Made by a program: the position numbers and the translations under genes | Shown: positions 1 to 13,400 of the stretch, one piece after another | Layout of the letters: every line of letters starts with the position of its first letter | Numbering within the stretch: the stretch's first letter is position 1 | Source: Xylaria sp. FL1777 | Lineage: Eukaryota; Ascomycota; Sordariomycetes; Xylariales; Xylariaceae | DNA length: 64,000 nucleotides | Assembly: GCA_022578965.1 (NCBI GenBank) | Contig: MU400514.1 | Span: 584,953 to 648,952 of the forward strand | Reading direction: 5' to 3' | The notes under the pieces: generated by a model | What the model was told of the DNA's origin: nothing | The model's input: only the letters and a program-made list of their open reading frames with translations | Database searches by the model: none

Positions 1-3000
1 ATCACCAAGTGGGCCGCTCTTGATAAGGAAGTTCAGAAAGCCGTCAATTTGTGTTTTGTCCAGATGAGAAGCAAGTTCTTTGAACGCAGTCGCAATGCCA
101 TGACGCGCTTCCCAGGGGTCAGAGAGGTCTGCCTTCCTGGGCATGCCGTACTCATCTAGCTGCGGGACGCGTGGTTTAGCAAGCTCGGTGTATGATTGTT
201 GGAGGCGTAGTAGCGTATCATCAATGGCTGATGGGAGTACTTTGCATGTCTCAGCTAAAGCCCTGGCTGCGGCTCTCCTCAGCTGGGCATCCTTGCTTTC
301 GAGATAAGGCAGTATCTTAGTAGATACTTCCTCTGAAACTTCAAAACCGGTCTCTTCCCAGATCTCTTGCCCAAGCTCCTGGTTCTCCTGGACATCATCG
401 TGACAAGAAATCCAAAGCTCTTCCGAGAATTTAATATCACTTAGATCGACTTCAGCGCTGATGGCTTGTAGTACCGTCTCCCGAACGTTTGATTGTGGTA
501 CAATGGCTCCCTTGCAAAGCACCTCAATTTCTTGAACTTTCATATTAGGGGCAACACAGCGAACTATGTCAGTAAAACAGTCTTTGAGGATCTTGTAATG
601 ATGGTTGTAACGCTGCATAGATGAGATGATAACGGCGAGAAGGTCAGCTCGCGGAATATTCTCATCGGAACAAACTAGAGTGTGGAAGGATATAAATTCG
701 ATTGCGAGCACGAGTTGTGTCTCTCTTTCTTCGGCGCTCTCTCCAATGCCACCTTTTTGTAGAACCGCGAATATTAATGGCAGCATGTAAATAACGGATA
801 CAGCATCAAATGGCCGTTGTTCACCGGCAAAGCGCAGTCGGTAGAGGACCCTAGTCAGGAGCTCCTCAGTATTTTCTTGCATCATATTCTCCGGCAGGGA
901 CGTGATATCCACGGCGCGAAGAGTAGCAACACCAATAAAGGGTCTAATAGCTCCTAACCGAGCGGTCACCTTTTCAGCCCCAGCGAGGTAGGCCGACGGA
1001 GCGGTTTTTCCCACGATGAGACATGCGCCAGATTCCATGGCTTTCAGGAGAGCTGTAATAGAAGGGCCAAGCCAGCGACTCGGATCTGTCGGTGGACCCG
1101 ATGCCAAACTTTGAATGATACCGAGACCACGCATGAGTCGCGCTTCCACTTGCTGGACTGAATGGCGAATTTCGGCTTCTTTCTTGAGCTGAGCGTTGAC
1201 TTTGGCTTGTTCGTCAGCGGTGAGCTTCTTCTGGAGCCCCTTCTTTTGCGCAAGCTGGTTCCTGAGGTCTTCCTCCCATTTTAATGTGTCATAGTCTTTG
1301 GTATTCTTGTTTGGTACAGTTTGCGATTTTTTTGCAAGTACATCCACAAATGCTGTCCCCTCCGGTGTCCTGAAAATAGCTGCTTCGATTGGCCCAATCT
1401 TCTCAAGTTCATCTGTTGCTAGATCCGCCTGTATGAGGTCAATGATCCTGGGAATCATGATTTCTGGTGCTACGAAGGCCAGGTCAGCCGCCGCGTTGCA
1501 GGCTGCCGCATTGATGATACTCGACTTTCATATGGTCAGCATTAAATCTTAACAGGGCCGTAAAAGATCAAGGGGTCTCACATCTTGACTGAAATGTGTC
1601 TTCTCGATCAATTGGCCTATCAATTCCTGTTCGTATTTGCGTGCAAGGGCCCCCGGATCGACGCCAACTCTAAGGCAAAGGTCTATCCAGCTACATCTTG
1701 GTACCAGATCCTTGCGAGCTAGAATAAGTAGCGTGCACATTTGTCGCTCAATGAAATCTTGACTTTGTTGTATATCTAAGCCCTCAAGGTCCTCACCATT
1801 TGGAGTGATTGAGCGCAAAATGAGATGTAAGTGTGATGTATCAAACTTGGCACTCGCAGCGACGCTGTCCTTTTCCTTTTTTTCTGATGATTCAACCCAC
1901 TGCCAAAGTCCACTGATCATGGCTGCCGACATAAAAGAAGGATTGAGAGAATAAAGCTTAGTAATCTCTTTGCATGAGACTTTGCGTATGCCGGGGGGGA
2001 TGGCCGTGGCAGAAACGAGGTAAATTAAAGCTTGCGACCAAGCCGTTTGGATTGCCTCGCTTGCACTAGATATGTTAGTACGTACTGTCTCGAGAGACCT
2101 AAGGAACCATATGCAGTCGTCATCAGTCGATAGACGGCTATATACACGGTGGTTCAGAAGATAGGCGGACTTTGGTTCGAGACAGAGGGACTCCTTCGTA
2201 ATGTCCACCTTCTTTAGTTTAGTTTGAACAGCAGAGCTCTCAATCCGATACAGAGCTCGAGTGGCGAGCGTGGTAAGAACATAGGCACCGGTGATCAAGC
2301 CGTTTTGTGCGGCTGCTGTGGGATTCTTGACAACCTCAGCCCAGTTGTCAATCATAGGTGTCACAATAGCTTCGGCGAATCTAGTAACTTGCAAGGATGG
2401 CGGCTCGGGAGTGTTAGTCATAGACAACAGTACTTCACCACTTCGAAGAATCCATAACCGCCGCGCTGGGATTTTTTTGTCGCTCAACCCCCTGACAAAA
2501 GCCTCAACAGCTTGCTCCGGGACCTCAGTATGGTCTTGAAAAAGACGAACGACGGCTTGGCTGAGGACAAATAACTCGGCGCTAAGAGCGGCCTCATTTC
2601 CTTCCTTTGTGACAACAGGAGCAAGGGTCGTAGCTATCTTAATCGCATCGGAGCTAGAAAACGAGAGGATGTGTAACATATTGGCGTGTAGAACTCGCTG
2701 GTCAGCAGAAGCTAGTTTCCCAGATTTCAAGGGGCCGAGGATCTCTTCGATAATATGGCTCATGGTCCTGGTGTCGCTGCTGCGGGTTGCAGCTTGCTTG
2801 AAAACTTCCAAGACGCCCTCACGAATGCTGGGGTTACTAGATCTAACATTCGACAGCAAGGGCTTCAAGAGATGCGCCTCAAGTACCTCAGCAAGATCTA
2901 TATTGTCAGTAGGTAGCAAAGTGAGTAGATTAGCCAGTATATCTAACACAACCTCCGGAGCACGCAAAAGGCCCTTCTCAATCGGTGGGATTATATCTTT

Positions 3001-3875
3001 TACCAGGTCGTCTAGGGTAGTGAAGTCGGAGAGAAAGTCACGCAAACCCGTAATGAGGTGTTTTGGAATAGCCGTGCGAGAACCTACGAGCTCTCTCACA
3101 AAAAATGCGCAATAGGCAGGTTTCTGAGCTGCCAGGACCTCTTTGGCCCGCGCATGGCGAGAACAGACGCCGGCAACGGCACCGAGCATGGCAGCGTTCT
3201 TGGCGGTGGGTAGAAGTCCCTTAGCAGTGAGGGCCTGAACTGTGTCCTGAATAGTCTTCTCTCTAAACCCGTCATGCCAGAAAGCAGAGCGCAAGCCACG
3301 ACGTGTGAGAACCAGAGCGGATTGGCCGACACTGAGCCTCGCGGTCGGCTGAAGACATGTGTCGAGAGCGGCAGCATTGGCATGGATGATGTCGAGGCCG
3401 AAAGTGTCCCATAAGGGCGTATTCACGAAGCCCTTTAAGAGCAGTGCACACCACTCGACGAGAACAAATGCATTAGTTGAGGCAATAGTGGGCTTCTCGG
3501 CTTCCTGGCGGATGGCGGAGACAAAGGGTGCGAGGAGTTTAGGGTTAGGATTCGTCGCAACCACAGAGGCAAGACACGCCTGGACAGCTCTCCTCGAAGG
3601 TCGATCGGTGTAGAGGCTGTGTGTGTCGAGTAGGAGGCGTAGGAGGATGGCTGTAGTTGGCGTGTCGAAGGCTACAAGAGGAGACAGACGAGGATCAGCC
3701 AGTGCGCCAGTCAGCTCAGCGCGCATCAGCCAAGGTAGGACTTACCATGATGTCTCAGTCTGTCGTCGATTGTGCGCAGGCAGGCTATTCTCGTCGACGT
3801 GGACGAGGAGAACAGCGTTACTCGAGCGGTGGCATAGTCGAGGCCGACGGGAGAGGGGGACGAGACGTCGGTCAT
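1..3875 (-). CDS. GCN1: Gcn1 translational activator of the Gcn2 kinase, N-terminal ~1,248 residues (3' end outside window)
   Basis: Gcn1 is a giant HEAT-repeat protein that binds ribosomes and passes the uncharged-tRNA signal to the eIF2alpha kinase Gcn2. The model has three exons: 3875-3746, 3671-1582 and 1524-1 (open to the window edge). Introns are 3745-3672 (74 nt, GTAAGT..TGTAG) and 1581-1525 (57 nt, GTGAGA..GAAAG, branch GCTGAC). The joined frame is 3,744 nt, an exact multiple of three. The start ATG at 3875 has an A at -3 (CAAAATGAC). The second joint restores a smooth sequence (..QDSSIINAAACNAAADL..). The DRPSRRAVQ segment early on and the DPWEARHGI segment near the window edge are what I recognise as Gcn1-like. 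Family members run to about 2,670 residues, so roughly half is here. The protein is helical throughout with no signal peptide. Identity is by recalled family resemblance, and is strong. Confidence 0.93.
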
Positions 3876-5111
3876 TTTGGCAGCCGGAGGGGGTGTGGAG
3901 GGAGATGTATGGACATGATACAGCGGCTTCTCTCACGGTGTAGGGGCGTGGGAGGATGATGCAGGATGTGTATAATCCGGGTACAATTAAAAATAAGAAG
4001 ACGAGAACAGGATATCTAGGTCATCAGCTCCAACACCCTATTACAGGACACCAGCCGTGGGCTACGCTCTTTCTTTAGTTATAAATGCGTATATGCATGT
4101 AGGTACCTACTTAAGATACACATACACCACATACACTTGCAGGGACTTAGGTTAGCATTGTACAGATACCTTTGGAGTAGCTTCCCTTATAGATTTACGC
4201 CACCAAGAAAGTGCTACCTATCGTGTACTACGACTTGAAGTCTTTGGAGTGCAGAACTCGGATACCTTTCCAAATATAGGTAATCGCATCACGCTAAAGT
4301 CGGTCTACCTAATAAGGTAAGCGGTCAAGGTGCAGCTCCAATTTTCTGCCAACATTATAGCTGCTTCAAAGCACAAAATATACAAGTAAGAAATCCCACT
4401 CATTTACTACATAGCAGGTATACAATATTGAAGTGTGCGATCAAATGCACCCCGCCTTTTCTGCCCCTCCATTGCTGCTGGCTGTACCCGAGCATTTTTC
4501 TCCGACCCCACTATGATGATGGTACTAGGCGATGATGTAGTCTAGGTAGCTTTGGTTCTATTAGACGATATCATGTTTATGTACTTAAGTACCTATTTGG
4601 GGCTGAGAAGAGCACAAGAGCAGAGTGCTAAACATTGAAGCTATCTACACTTCTAGCGCCTTTACTCTCAAATAACATAACCGTCTATGCTCACATTCTT
4701 TTGTCTACTTACCCACGTGCACGTATATTCAGGATCTACTGCAACAGGCTCGGTCTTCTAGACTGTATTGACAGCGGGACATTGAGACATCCACGTCTGC
4801 ATACCTCGCTCTCTGTTTCCCCCTACATGCTCACCTAAGTACCTACTCACCTACCACCTACACATGTACCCATCTCCTTTGGTCGATACTAACTGGAAGG
4901 AACTCCTAGCTTCCAGACCTCTACTATTGGTTTGGCGTGATTGATGTAAGAGATCGAAAACAATCGCCACCGAGTCGCCTTCTCCATCTGCTCGAGGGCC
5001 TCCGTCCATCTCACGTTGCCCTTCCTACAACCCTCCTATCTGGAACCCCCTATCTACACTCCCTTCCCATACTTATATTTCTACTCGCTGGCCGTTCGCC
5101 CATCCACATCA
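3876..5111. promoter_or_regulatory. Divergent intergenic region between GCN1 and the DHX29-like gene, with TACCTA-type repeats
   Basis: These 1.2 kb separate two divergent genes and must hold both promoters. I see no credible ORF. The stretch is peppered with short copies of TACCTA/TAGGTA, for example around 4100, 4320, 4585 and 4835-4860. The same motif recurs in other gene-free stretches of this window but not inside exons. No individual promoter element can be assigned. Confidence 0.55.
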
Positions 5112-8100
5112 ATGGCGGGCCCCAAGAAGAAAAAGTCCAAACCAGCTGCAAACCCAGCCCGAGGCTTTGCTACCACCTCTGTTGCCTCGAAACCCCGAGT
5201 CGAAACCACTGTGCCCTCAGAGACACCACCGAATGGCTCTACCACCTCCGACTCCGTGGTCACGAGTTTTGCAAAACCAGATGCGTCTATAGCATCGTCA
5301 GCTACTAAATCGAACCAAGCCTCCTCTGACATACAGCCCGCGCACGTGCTGAGTCCAGAAGAGTTCGAGAGGCAGCTGGAGGAATCCGAACTGCAGATGT
5401 TAGTCGAAAAACATGCTCAAAAGGTTAGGCGAGACGCTGCACGTCAGAAGACTCGCCTCGATACCGACCGACGGCTGTTACGAGGACAAGCCGAGTCTCT
5501 GAATACCAGGAAATGGCTGCCCCAGGAGCTCATGGACCAGATCCTCGACTTAATCCAGGCCGAGAGCCGCTTCGCCACCTCTTCTTTTGCTGCCGAACAC
5601 GCACTTAATGAGAAAATGCCGTCCGAAGAGGATCTGATCATGAGATTGTGGACATTGCAGCAGACCCTAGAGAGCCTGTCTTTCTCCACCGAAAAGATTG
5701 GCGCCGTCTTGCAACATGTGCTTGAACTTGCCCCGAGTATATCCAGTACGAACAGGGACTATATCTGGGGCTTAGAGGAGGCCTTGGACTGGCTCGCGAG
5801 GTCGTGTAGTCGAGAAGAGCTGCGTGATTATGATTACAAGAGTGCCCGACCGCCTAAATCCCAACCAGGTAAGTTCAGTCTGATCCTTTCATCTAAGAAT
5901 TATATCGTCTGATCAGTTTCGTTATCAGACACTCCATGCGATAGTCCCTTACCCTCCGGCGCAAATACACCGCGCCTTGCTGAAGCTGTTGGCGCGGGGA
6001 AGCATGCTAACTCGAAGAATGGCTTGCAGTCTTCGCGTGCTGGGACCCCAAGAAAGCTGTTAGTAACTTGCGACGAAGACTTTGAGCCGGAAGATTTGAT
6101 ACCGATATATCTCGAAACAAAGGAGAAACTCTTTTGGCTGCAACGGCCGAAGCAGAGCACTAAAAACCCAGATAGAACTAGGAACCGGCCTGCTCTTGCT
6201 AGTAGAGGTCAATCATTGCGTTCCGATCCATCTGACTTGGAAGAGGCGAAGCTGCTGGCAAAACTTGACCGCATTGAGCAGGATGTTCTTTTCGACAAGC
6301 TCCTAGCGGAGCATATGTGGCGAAACCGCAGAATTGAACTTGAGAAAGAATTTGCATCAAACGCAAGAAAAGTTGAGCAAGAAAGGGAGAGAGAGCAGGA
6401 GCGGGGGAAGGAGAAGGAGCGAGAAGATCAGGCAGTTAGCTCGGATGAGGCGATTGAGTGCGACGACGACGATGATATCACCAAAGAAGCTAGACAGATG
6501 GCAGCCGAAATTCTACAAGACGATAGCGCTGAAGATGAAGCCCTATCAGATCTATTTGCCAGCCTTCCCATTCAAGAGACTGACGCGACAGGCAAGACGA
6601 GCACCGTCATCAACGGTGCTGATGGGGTCAAGATCACAATTCGTGACTTCGGGAAATGGTCGGGCGTGAACCCTACGAGGGCTTTAGAAGAGGCTTGTCG
6701 ATCAAGGTATATATAGTGACAACGCGTATTAATGCCCAGTCATCGCTTACACCTTCACAGAGATTCGGCAGTGAAGATTGCATACACTCTCATATCTGAG
6801 AGTCCCTTCTCCAATCGCCATACGGTATCCATCTCCTGGTCCAAGCAGCAAGAATCGACTGCTATTCCAGAGATTCCACATATAGAGCAGGCTATATCCC
6901 CCCAGCGTTATTCCTTCAAGATGGTAACAGTCTCGACACCCGACTCAAAGCAATCGGAAGCCTACGTCGCCACTGTTGCCATGTTCGCGATTTTTGGATC
7001 CACTAAAGAAGAGAAGATATTCTTAAGATTACCTGCAGCGTGGAGGGAGTTATGGTCCGAGTTTGCTGAGGTGAGGAAGAACCAAGCAGATGCTGCTGAT
7101 AGGATGGCAATCAAAGAACTTCGTACCATGATTCGACGGAGACAAGATCAGGAACTAGAAGACGGTGTCTTATTGCAAGGTGCGTTTCGAGGTCGGGCAG
7201 TCCAGCGAACCTCGAAAGAGAGTGGTGACGATTCTAGTGTCGACCGACCCGGCGTTAATGTATTTGGGGCTGAGTATTACCAAAAAATATGGCTTGACAA
7301 GGCTACTACGCCTCGCTTCCAAGCCATGCTGGTAAGTTTCGAGCTATGCCCACCAATCTAATTGATAAGCTGCAATCTCACATAGCATCTTTAGCAATTC
7401 CGAATGCAACTACCAATGTGGCAGTTCAGGCAGCAAGTATTAGAGACCGTAGAGCGCGAGCAGGTAGTCATTGTTTGCGGCGAGACCGGATGGTAAGAGA
7501 ACTCTGTATAGAGAAGAGAAGAGCATGTCACTAACGAAGAAATGAAGCGGTAAGAGCACTCAGGTTCCATCATTCCTATTAGAGCACCAGCTGTGTCTAG
7601 GGCGGCCCTGCAAAATCTACTGCACAGAGCCTCGGCGTATCTCCGCCATCTCATTAGCACGTCGTGTAAGCGAGGAGCTAGGTGAAGGAAGGGGTGATCT
7701 GGGTACCGCGAGATCACTTGTAGGCTACTCGATTAGACTCGAAGCCAATATATCAAAGGAGACACGTTTGGTTTACGCAACCACGGGTATTGTCATGCGC
7801 ATGCTTGAGGGGTCGAATGAGCTCCGCGAAATCACTCATCTCATCCTAGACGAAGTCCACGAGCGTACAATCGATTCAGACTTTCTCCTTATTGTCCTAA
7901 AGAAGCTCCTCGAGAAGAGGAAGGATCTTAAAGTGATTCTCATGTCGGCAACCGTCGATGCTGAGAGATTCTCGAACTACTTGGGACGCGCTCCAGTACT
8001 CAATGTGCCAGGTCGTACATTCCCTGTGCAGGTCAAGTATCTCGAAGACGCTCTCGAGGTTACTGAGTACACGCTGGACCAACAAGGTCATGAAAAGATG

Positions 8101-10067
8101 ACCGACTTCGATGATGACAATATCGAAGACGAGAACGAGCAGTCGACAACTCAGAAAGCCGCGAAAGACTTGCGTCAATACTCCGCCAAGACACGCAACA
8201 CTCTTTCACAAATCGACGAGTATCAAATCGAGTTCGATCTGATTGTACAACTGATCGGACGAATCGCGGTGGAGTCAACATATGTTAATTATAGCAAAGC
8301 AATCCTCGTGTTCCTACCTGGTATAGCAGAAATCCGAACTCTCAATGACTTATTGCTGAGTGAACCGTTCTTCCAGAGAGATTGGGAGGTGTATCCCCTT
8401 CATTCTACCATTGCTACTGAAGACCAGGAGCGGGCATTTCTCATTCCACCAGACGGGGTGAGAAAGATAGTTTTAGCAACCAACATTGCTGAAACGGGTA
8501 TTACTATACCTGATGTGACATGTGTCATCGATACGGGCAAGCATCGTGAGATGCGATTCGACGAGAGGCGGCAGCTCTCTCGGCTTATCGACACCTTTAT
8601 CTCCAGAGCAAACGCTAAGCAGCGACGTGGTAGAGCGGGTCGAGTTCAAGAAGGACTGTGCTTCCACATGTTTACGAAGTATAGGCACGATCAACTCATG
8701 AGTGATCAACAAACCCCTGAGATGTTGCGCTTGTCGCTGCAAGACCTGGCTATCCGAGTCAAAATCTGCAAGATCGGGGGCATAGAAGAAACCCTCGGAC
8801 AGGCTCTTGACGCGCCATCGGCCAAGAATATTCGCCGGGCTATTGATGCCCTTGTAGATGTTAGGGCTCTCACGGTCGCTGAAGACCTCACGCCGCTTGG
8901 GCATCAATTAGCCAGGCTACCCCTCGATGTCTTTCTGGGAAAGCTCATTCTACAGGGGACTATCTTTAAGTGCTTGGATATGGCCATTACGGTAGCCGCT
9001 ATCCTATCATCCAAGTCCCCTTTCACTGCACCCTTCGGACAGCGCACACAGGCGGATCAGGCGCGCAAGGCTTTCAAAAAGGCTGACTCCGATCTTTTGA
9101 CGGTATACAATGCCTACATAGGCTGGAAGAAAGTGTGCCAGACAACAAGCCACGACTTCCAATACTGCAAGAAGAACTTCCTGTCATCGCAGACGCTGTC
9201 CAACATCGAAGACCTGAAGGGCCAGCTCCTTGTTTCCCTAGTCGACGCCGGGTTCCTGCAGCTCACGCATGATGAGAGGCAGCAGCTCAATCGCCTCCGA
9301 TACTCGAGCCGGCGGAGACAATTCTTCGACCTCCCGCAACGCGTTAACATCAATAGTGATAATGACATCATCTCGAGTTCCGTTATAGCCTGGAGTTTCT
9401 ATCCTAAACTTCTTCTACGCGAGAACAAGGGCTTCCGTAACGTCGGCAATAATCAGAGTATTAGCCTACACCCAGCTAGCGTGAACAAGGGCAATCCAGA
9501 TTTGAGATGGCTTTCTTATTACCATATTATGCAGTCGAAGGGGTAGGTTTCTACGGTATAACTATGATTACGTCGTGGTCTTTTTATTTCGTGTTATAAG
9601 ATTGTCCTTGGCTAATAGTTCTCATAGGTTTCTTAATGCCCATGAGATTACTGCTGTTGACACCTTTGCTATTGCCCTGCTTTGCGGCGATGTTCGAATA
9701 GATGTAAGGATTCATTTCTTGCAGGCTTGGTTATAACATCATATACCTCACATTTTCCCTATGTTCCCGTCATGTCTCACTCCATCCCATTTCATTCCCT
9801 TCCAGCCACCATTCCTAAGAAAGCAGATATAGTAACGCAAATCTCTCCGCACAGATGTACGCAGGCGTGCTTATCCTGGACGGAAACCGCGCCCGCTTTA
9901 GCGTCGCCGACTGGAAGACTCTGCTTGTTGTTAAGACGTTGCGCGCCCGTTTACGCGACATCCTTGCACGCTCCTTCAAGATGCCTGGCAAGCTCCTCCC
10001 AGCCAGCCAAGAGAAATGGCTCGATGTCTGGAAATCCATCTTCTCCCAGGACTTTGCGAAGGCCTAG
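5112..10067 (+). CDS. DExH-box RNA helicase of the DHX29 / yeast YLR419W family
   Basis: Seven exons: 5112-5868, 5929-6706, 6761-7331, 7395-7492, 7548-9542, 9628-9703 and 9855-10067, closing in frame at 1,495 residues. Introns are 51-151 nt with GT..AG ends. The lysine-rich N terminus (MAGPKKKKSK) chose the start; an in-frame upstream ATG at 5016 is possible but would add non-conserved sequence. An RWD-like region lies near residues 510-610. Walker A GETGCGKST is split by intron 4, near residue 733. Motif II is DEVH (~836) rather than DEAH, motif III is SAT, and motif VI QRRGRAGR is near 1093. HA2 and OB-fold C-terminal regions follow, ending in the short exons that encode the YAGVLILDG segment. 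DHX29 helps 40S ribosomes scan structured 5' leaders; this role is inferred from family. A large acidic insert lies between motifs III and IV. Other RHA-type helicases are a less likely identity. Confidence 0.9.
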
Positions 10068-10485
10068 ACCCTGGGGTAGGGGACCTAACGTGTTATTCCA
10101 TAATTATAAAAAGAACAAGGTGAAATTTGAAATAGGACAAATAGCCATATGCATCTTTGGTAGTTTGCGTATGTGCATATGCACCACAATCTTGGTTTAA
10201 GTTAGACATGGTATGGAATTCAGATAAGTCAGCAGGTGTCTAGTTCTAAACTCGCGCGAGCAACATAAATGCCTACAACACCAGCTTCAACCTCTACCTC
10301 TACCTCATACTCTCAGATAAGATCAGGTGCTGCTTTCCATTTTTTTCGTCATCAACCGCGTGTGAACTTCTCGTCTTAAAATGTGTACCATGCCATCATA
10401 GCATAAATACATGCATATATGTCATCCTGGCTACACCTTGTGTAGCCTAGCCTAGCCTAGCCTAGCCTCCTTCAGGGTATATTAC
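10068..10485. other. Convergent intergenic spacer with a (CCTAG)n microsatellite
   Basis: This 418-nt gap lies between the 3' ends of the helicase and PRP24 genes. It contains about five CCTAG units at 10446-10469, immediately before the PRP24 stop codon region, and A+T-rich sequence that may carry the two 3' processing signals. No gene is visible. Confidence 0.6.
10446..10469. repeat. (CCTAG)n pentanucleotide microsatellite
   Basis: Consecutive GCCTA/CCTAG units are directly readable. They lie in the 3' untranslated area of the minus-strand PRP24 gene. Confidence 0.85.
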
Positions 10486-13400
10486 CTATTCCTTATCCTT
10501 CTTCGCTACGGCCACAAATCCCAACCCACCTCTTCTCGTGCCTCCCCGGCCCAGCACGGGTCTCCGCACTGTCGGTGGCGGCGGCATCCAAGTCTTCGAC
10601 GCCTTGGGGGTATCTGCCTGCTGCTCGAGTTTTTGCTCGAATAGCTGCTTGACGCTACCGGTCCGGAGCCTGTGATTTGGAGCTATCTCGAACCCTTCGA
10701 GACCGAGTGCAGCTCGGCCAGCCATCGATGTGTCGGCGAATTCTACGATGGCTCCCGCGTGATCGGGCCGCAGGACGAGTTTAACGATAGATCCGTGTTT
10801 CTCCGTTATGGTCCGAATGCGGGCGTCGTTGATGATGTCAGGAATGTTCATGATGGCTATAGTACGTGCTTGGATCTCCGCCGGCGTGGGTTTTTGATTG
10901 CTTTTCTGCATATCGTCTGGCTTGTCGGCCATCGCTAGATCGCCATTTCCTGATGGGGCTAAGGATGGGCTACTCGAGCTACGATGACCCCTGACAGTTG
11001 CTGAGGGTCGAAAGTTGGTCTCCTTGCTAAGCTCCACTTCGAGTAGCTGAGATTTGAACTTGGTCTTGTCTAGCTGGAGGGCATTCTCGGCTTGCTCCTT
11101 GGTTTCATAGACGACAAAAGCGGTGCCAACGTGCTGGCCGCTTAGATTAGTAAGTAGGCGGACCGTTACCACTTTGCCGTATTTACCAAAGACACTGCGG
11201 AGGTCGTTTTCCCCTGCAGTAGGGTGTACACCCTTGACTCGGAGCTCACGTCCCTCAGCTACCGCACCCTCGCGGTCCTTTCTGTGGGAAGGATCGGAGA
11301 ATTTCGATTGCAGCTTATACCTATCATCCACTAGCGTGCCGTCCATCAATGTAGCTTTATACGCAGCGTCTGTATTTCGGAATGAGACGTAGCAAAAGCG
11401 ACGGTGAGTATTGTACTTGAGCGACGGCCACCGAATGTTGAATATATCGCCGCAATGCGCAAATAGACGACGAATATAAGTTTCGTCGGCAGTTGGGGGA
11501 TAGTTGGATACAAATACAGTCAGGCGTGTGCCTGGTTTGACGCTCAGCTGTGACTGATTAAAGTATTTCTGGTCGCGTAAGAGTGCTGATTCCGCATCAT
11601 CTGGGGACCTAAATTCAATTAAGGCGGAAGAAGACTTATTGTCATCTTCCTTGCGAAGAACCATATTGTTGATATGACCGTATTCCCTGAAATATCGTCT
11701 AATAGCAGTCTGAGAGACGTCAAGAGGTAGATTAGTCACCATGACAGACGTGTTTTCACGATCACGCTTAGGTTTAGAGTCTTGAGATTCGGCATCATCC
11801 ACACTAGCCTCAACACTCTTGGCCTTTTTACTTGCCGCCTCCCCGATGTTGTCAGAAATCACGTCTCGTTTCCTCTTGCCACTCGACGGCGAACTAGGTG
11901 CCGTAGGATCTTGGGTAGGGTTGGTGGCCACCTGATCTCGGGCTTGCTCGGTCTGTGTCTCGGTAATATAAGCAACAGCAGCGGCGGCTTTCTCGCGCTC
12001 GCGGCGTTTGGCGACTATTCGCCGGGTTTTGTGCACTGTGTCGAGCGCGTAATGCAGCGTGTCTGGCTGCTCATAATCATTGCAATGCTGGAGATAAACT
12101 TCCATAATACGTTCCGGCCAATCAAGCATCTTCTGTGAGAGAGCGCGCTGTAGAACGCCGGTAGCCATGGTAGGTGCGCGTGCAGATTTGGCTCCGGTGG
12201 ATGGTGTGGGCGGCGTCGGGCTCGGGGCTTTGGGTCTCGAGGCGTAGACAACCATCTCCCAGAGATAGTAATTCAGCCAGAAATCATAGCTGTTGGCTAG
12301 CAGAGAATGTTGCGACAATCGGTCCCAGTGGCTCCTCGCGGCATCTGTATCGCCCGTGACCTCGGTGAGGTACTGGATCAATATGCGCTCCAGGCGGAAA
12401 TTAGGGTCGCCTTGGTATGCATCTTTATACAGACGCTTACCCCAGAGCTCGACGTCTTCGAGGGCAGCGAGTAGACCAACCTCGGCGACATCAGCAGCAT
12501 CCTCGGGAGCATTGGGATCCATGGCGGTGCGCTTGAGAAAGCCACACCAAGCGGTATACATGTCGAGGACGCCTGTCATACCATTCTCATCTAGAGCCTT
12601 GGTGTTAGTTGCGGCATGTTTGATAGATTCGACACTATGGAAAGACCAGCCAGCATCCTCGGCGGTCAGAATATATCTTGACCAGAGAGGGCCAGACCAA
12701 GGGCAGTGTTTGGTGGCACGCTGGAAAAAATCGAGCATGTTGGGGAGGAGAGGAGTATAGAGGGAAGGGTGCGCCTTTGATTGGCGATGCAGGCTTGAGA
12801 GGTAAACGGCACAATTATTCCAAATCTCGTCGTCGAAGGCCAAGATGCCAGTGAGGGCGCGGGAGTAGAGGCCGAGGCCAAGAGAAAGGGTGAGGGTGTT
12901 CTGCTGGTGCTGGTGGTGGTGGTGGTGGTGGTGAGCAGGAGTAGTAGTAGTGACGGCGGCGATGGTGTGGGTGGTCTGAGCCATCTCCCAGTCTAGGTAC
13001 TGGCGCATCTTGGCCTTCTCGGCATCGCGGTCGGCGGCGCGCTGGGCGCGGGAGAGGTCGAGCTCGTGGGATTCGCGCAGTTCGTATGCGGCCTTGGCAT
13101 CGCGAGTAGTGCGGGTGACATCCTGGAACTCGTGCTCGTAGGCGGCGTTGTTGTAGGTGGTGAGGAACTCGGAGAACATTTGCGAAGTTTGGTCCCAGGT
13201 GGCATGCGGCACCTGCAGACGGTCGCGAAAGAGGTGGGAGATGCGCTTGACGCCGCTCGGAGTGCGGGTGCGCGCTAACTGCTCGAGCTCGATGGCAACC
13301 CAGCGGTCCCAGAAGCGATGACTGTCGGCGATGCGGTACTTGGTGGCGTTATAGCCGTCACTCCACAGGCTCAGGGCAGCATCGAACGAGAACAGGTCGC

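Noticed and set aside
2609..3115. 168-codon plus-strand frame within GCN1
   Set aside because: Antisense shadow of the conserved GCN1 exon 2.
4635..4838. 67-codon plus-strand frame in the GCN1/helicase intergenic region
   Set aside because: No homology signal, no introns that close, and composition like the surrounding repeat-rich DNA.
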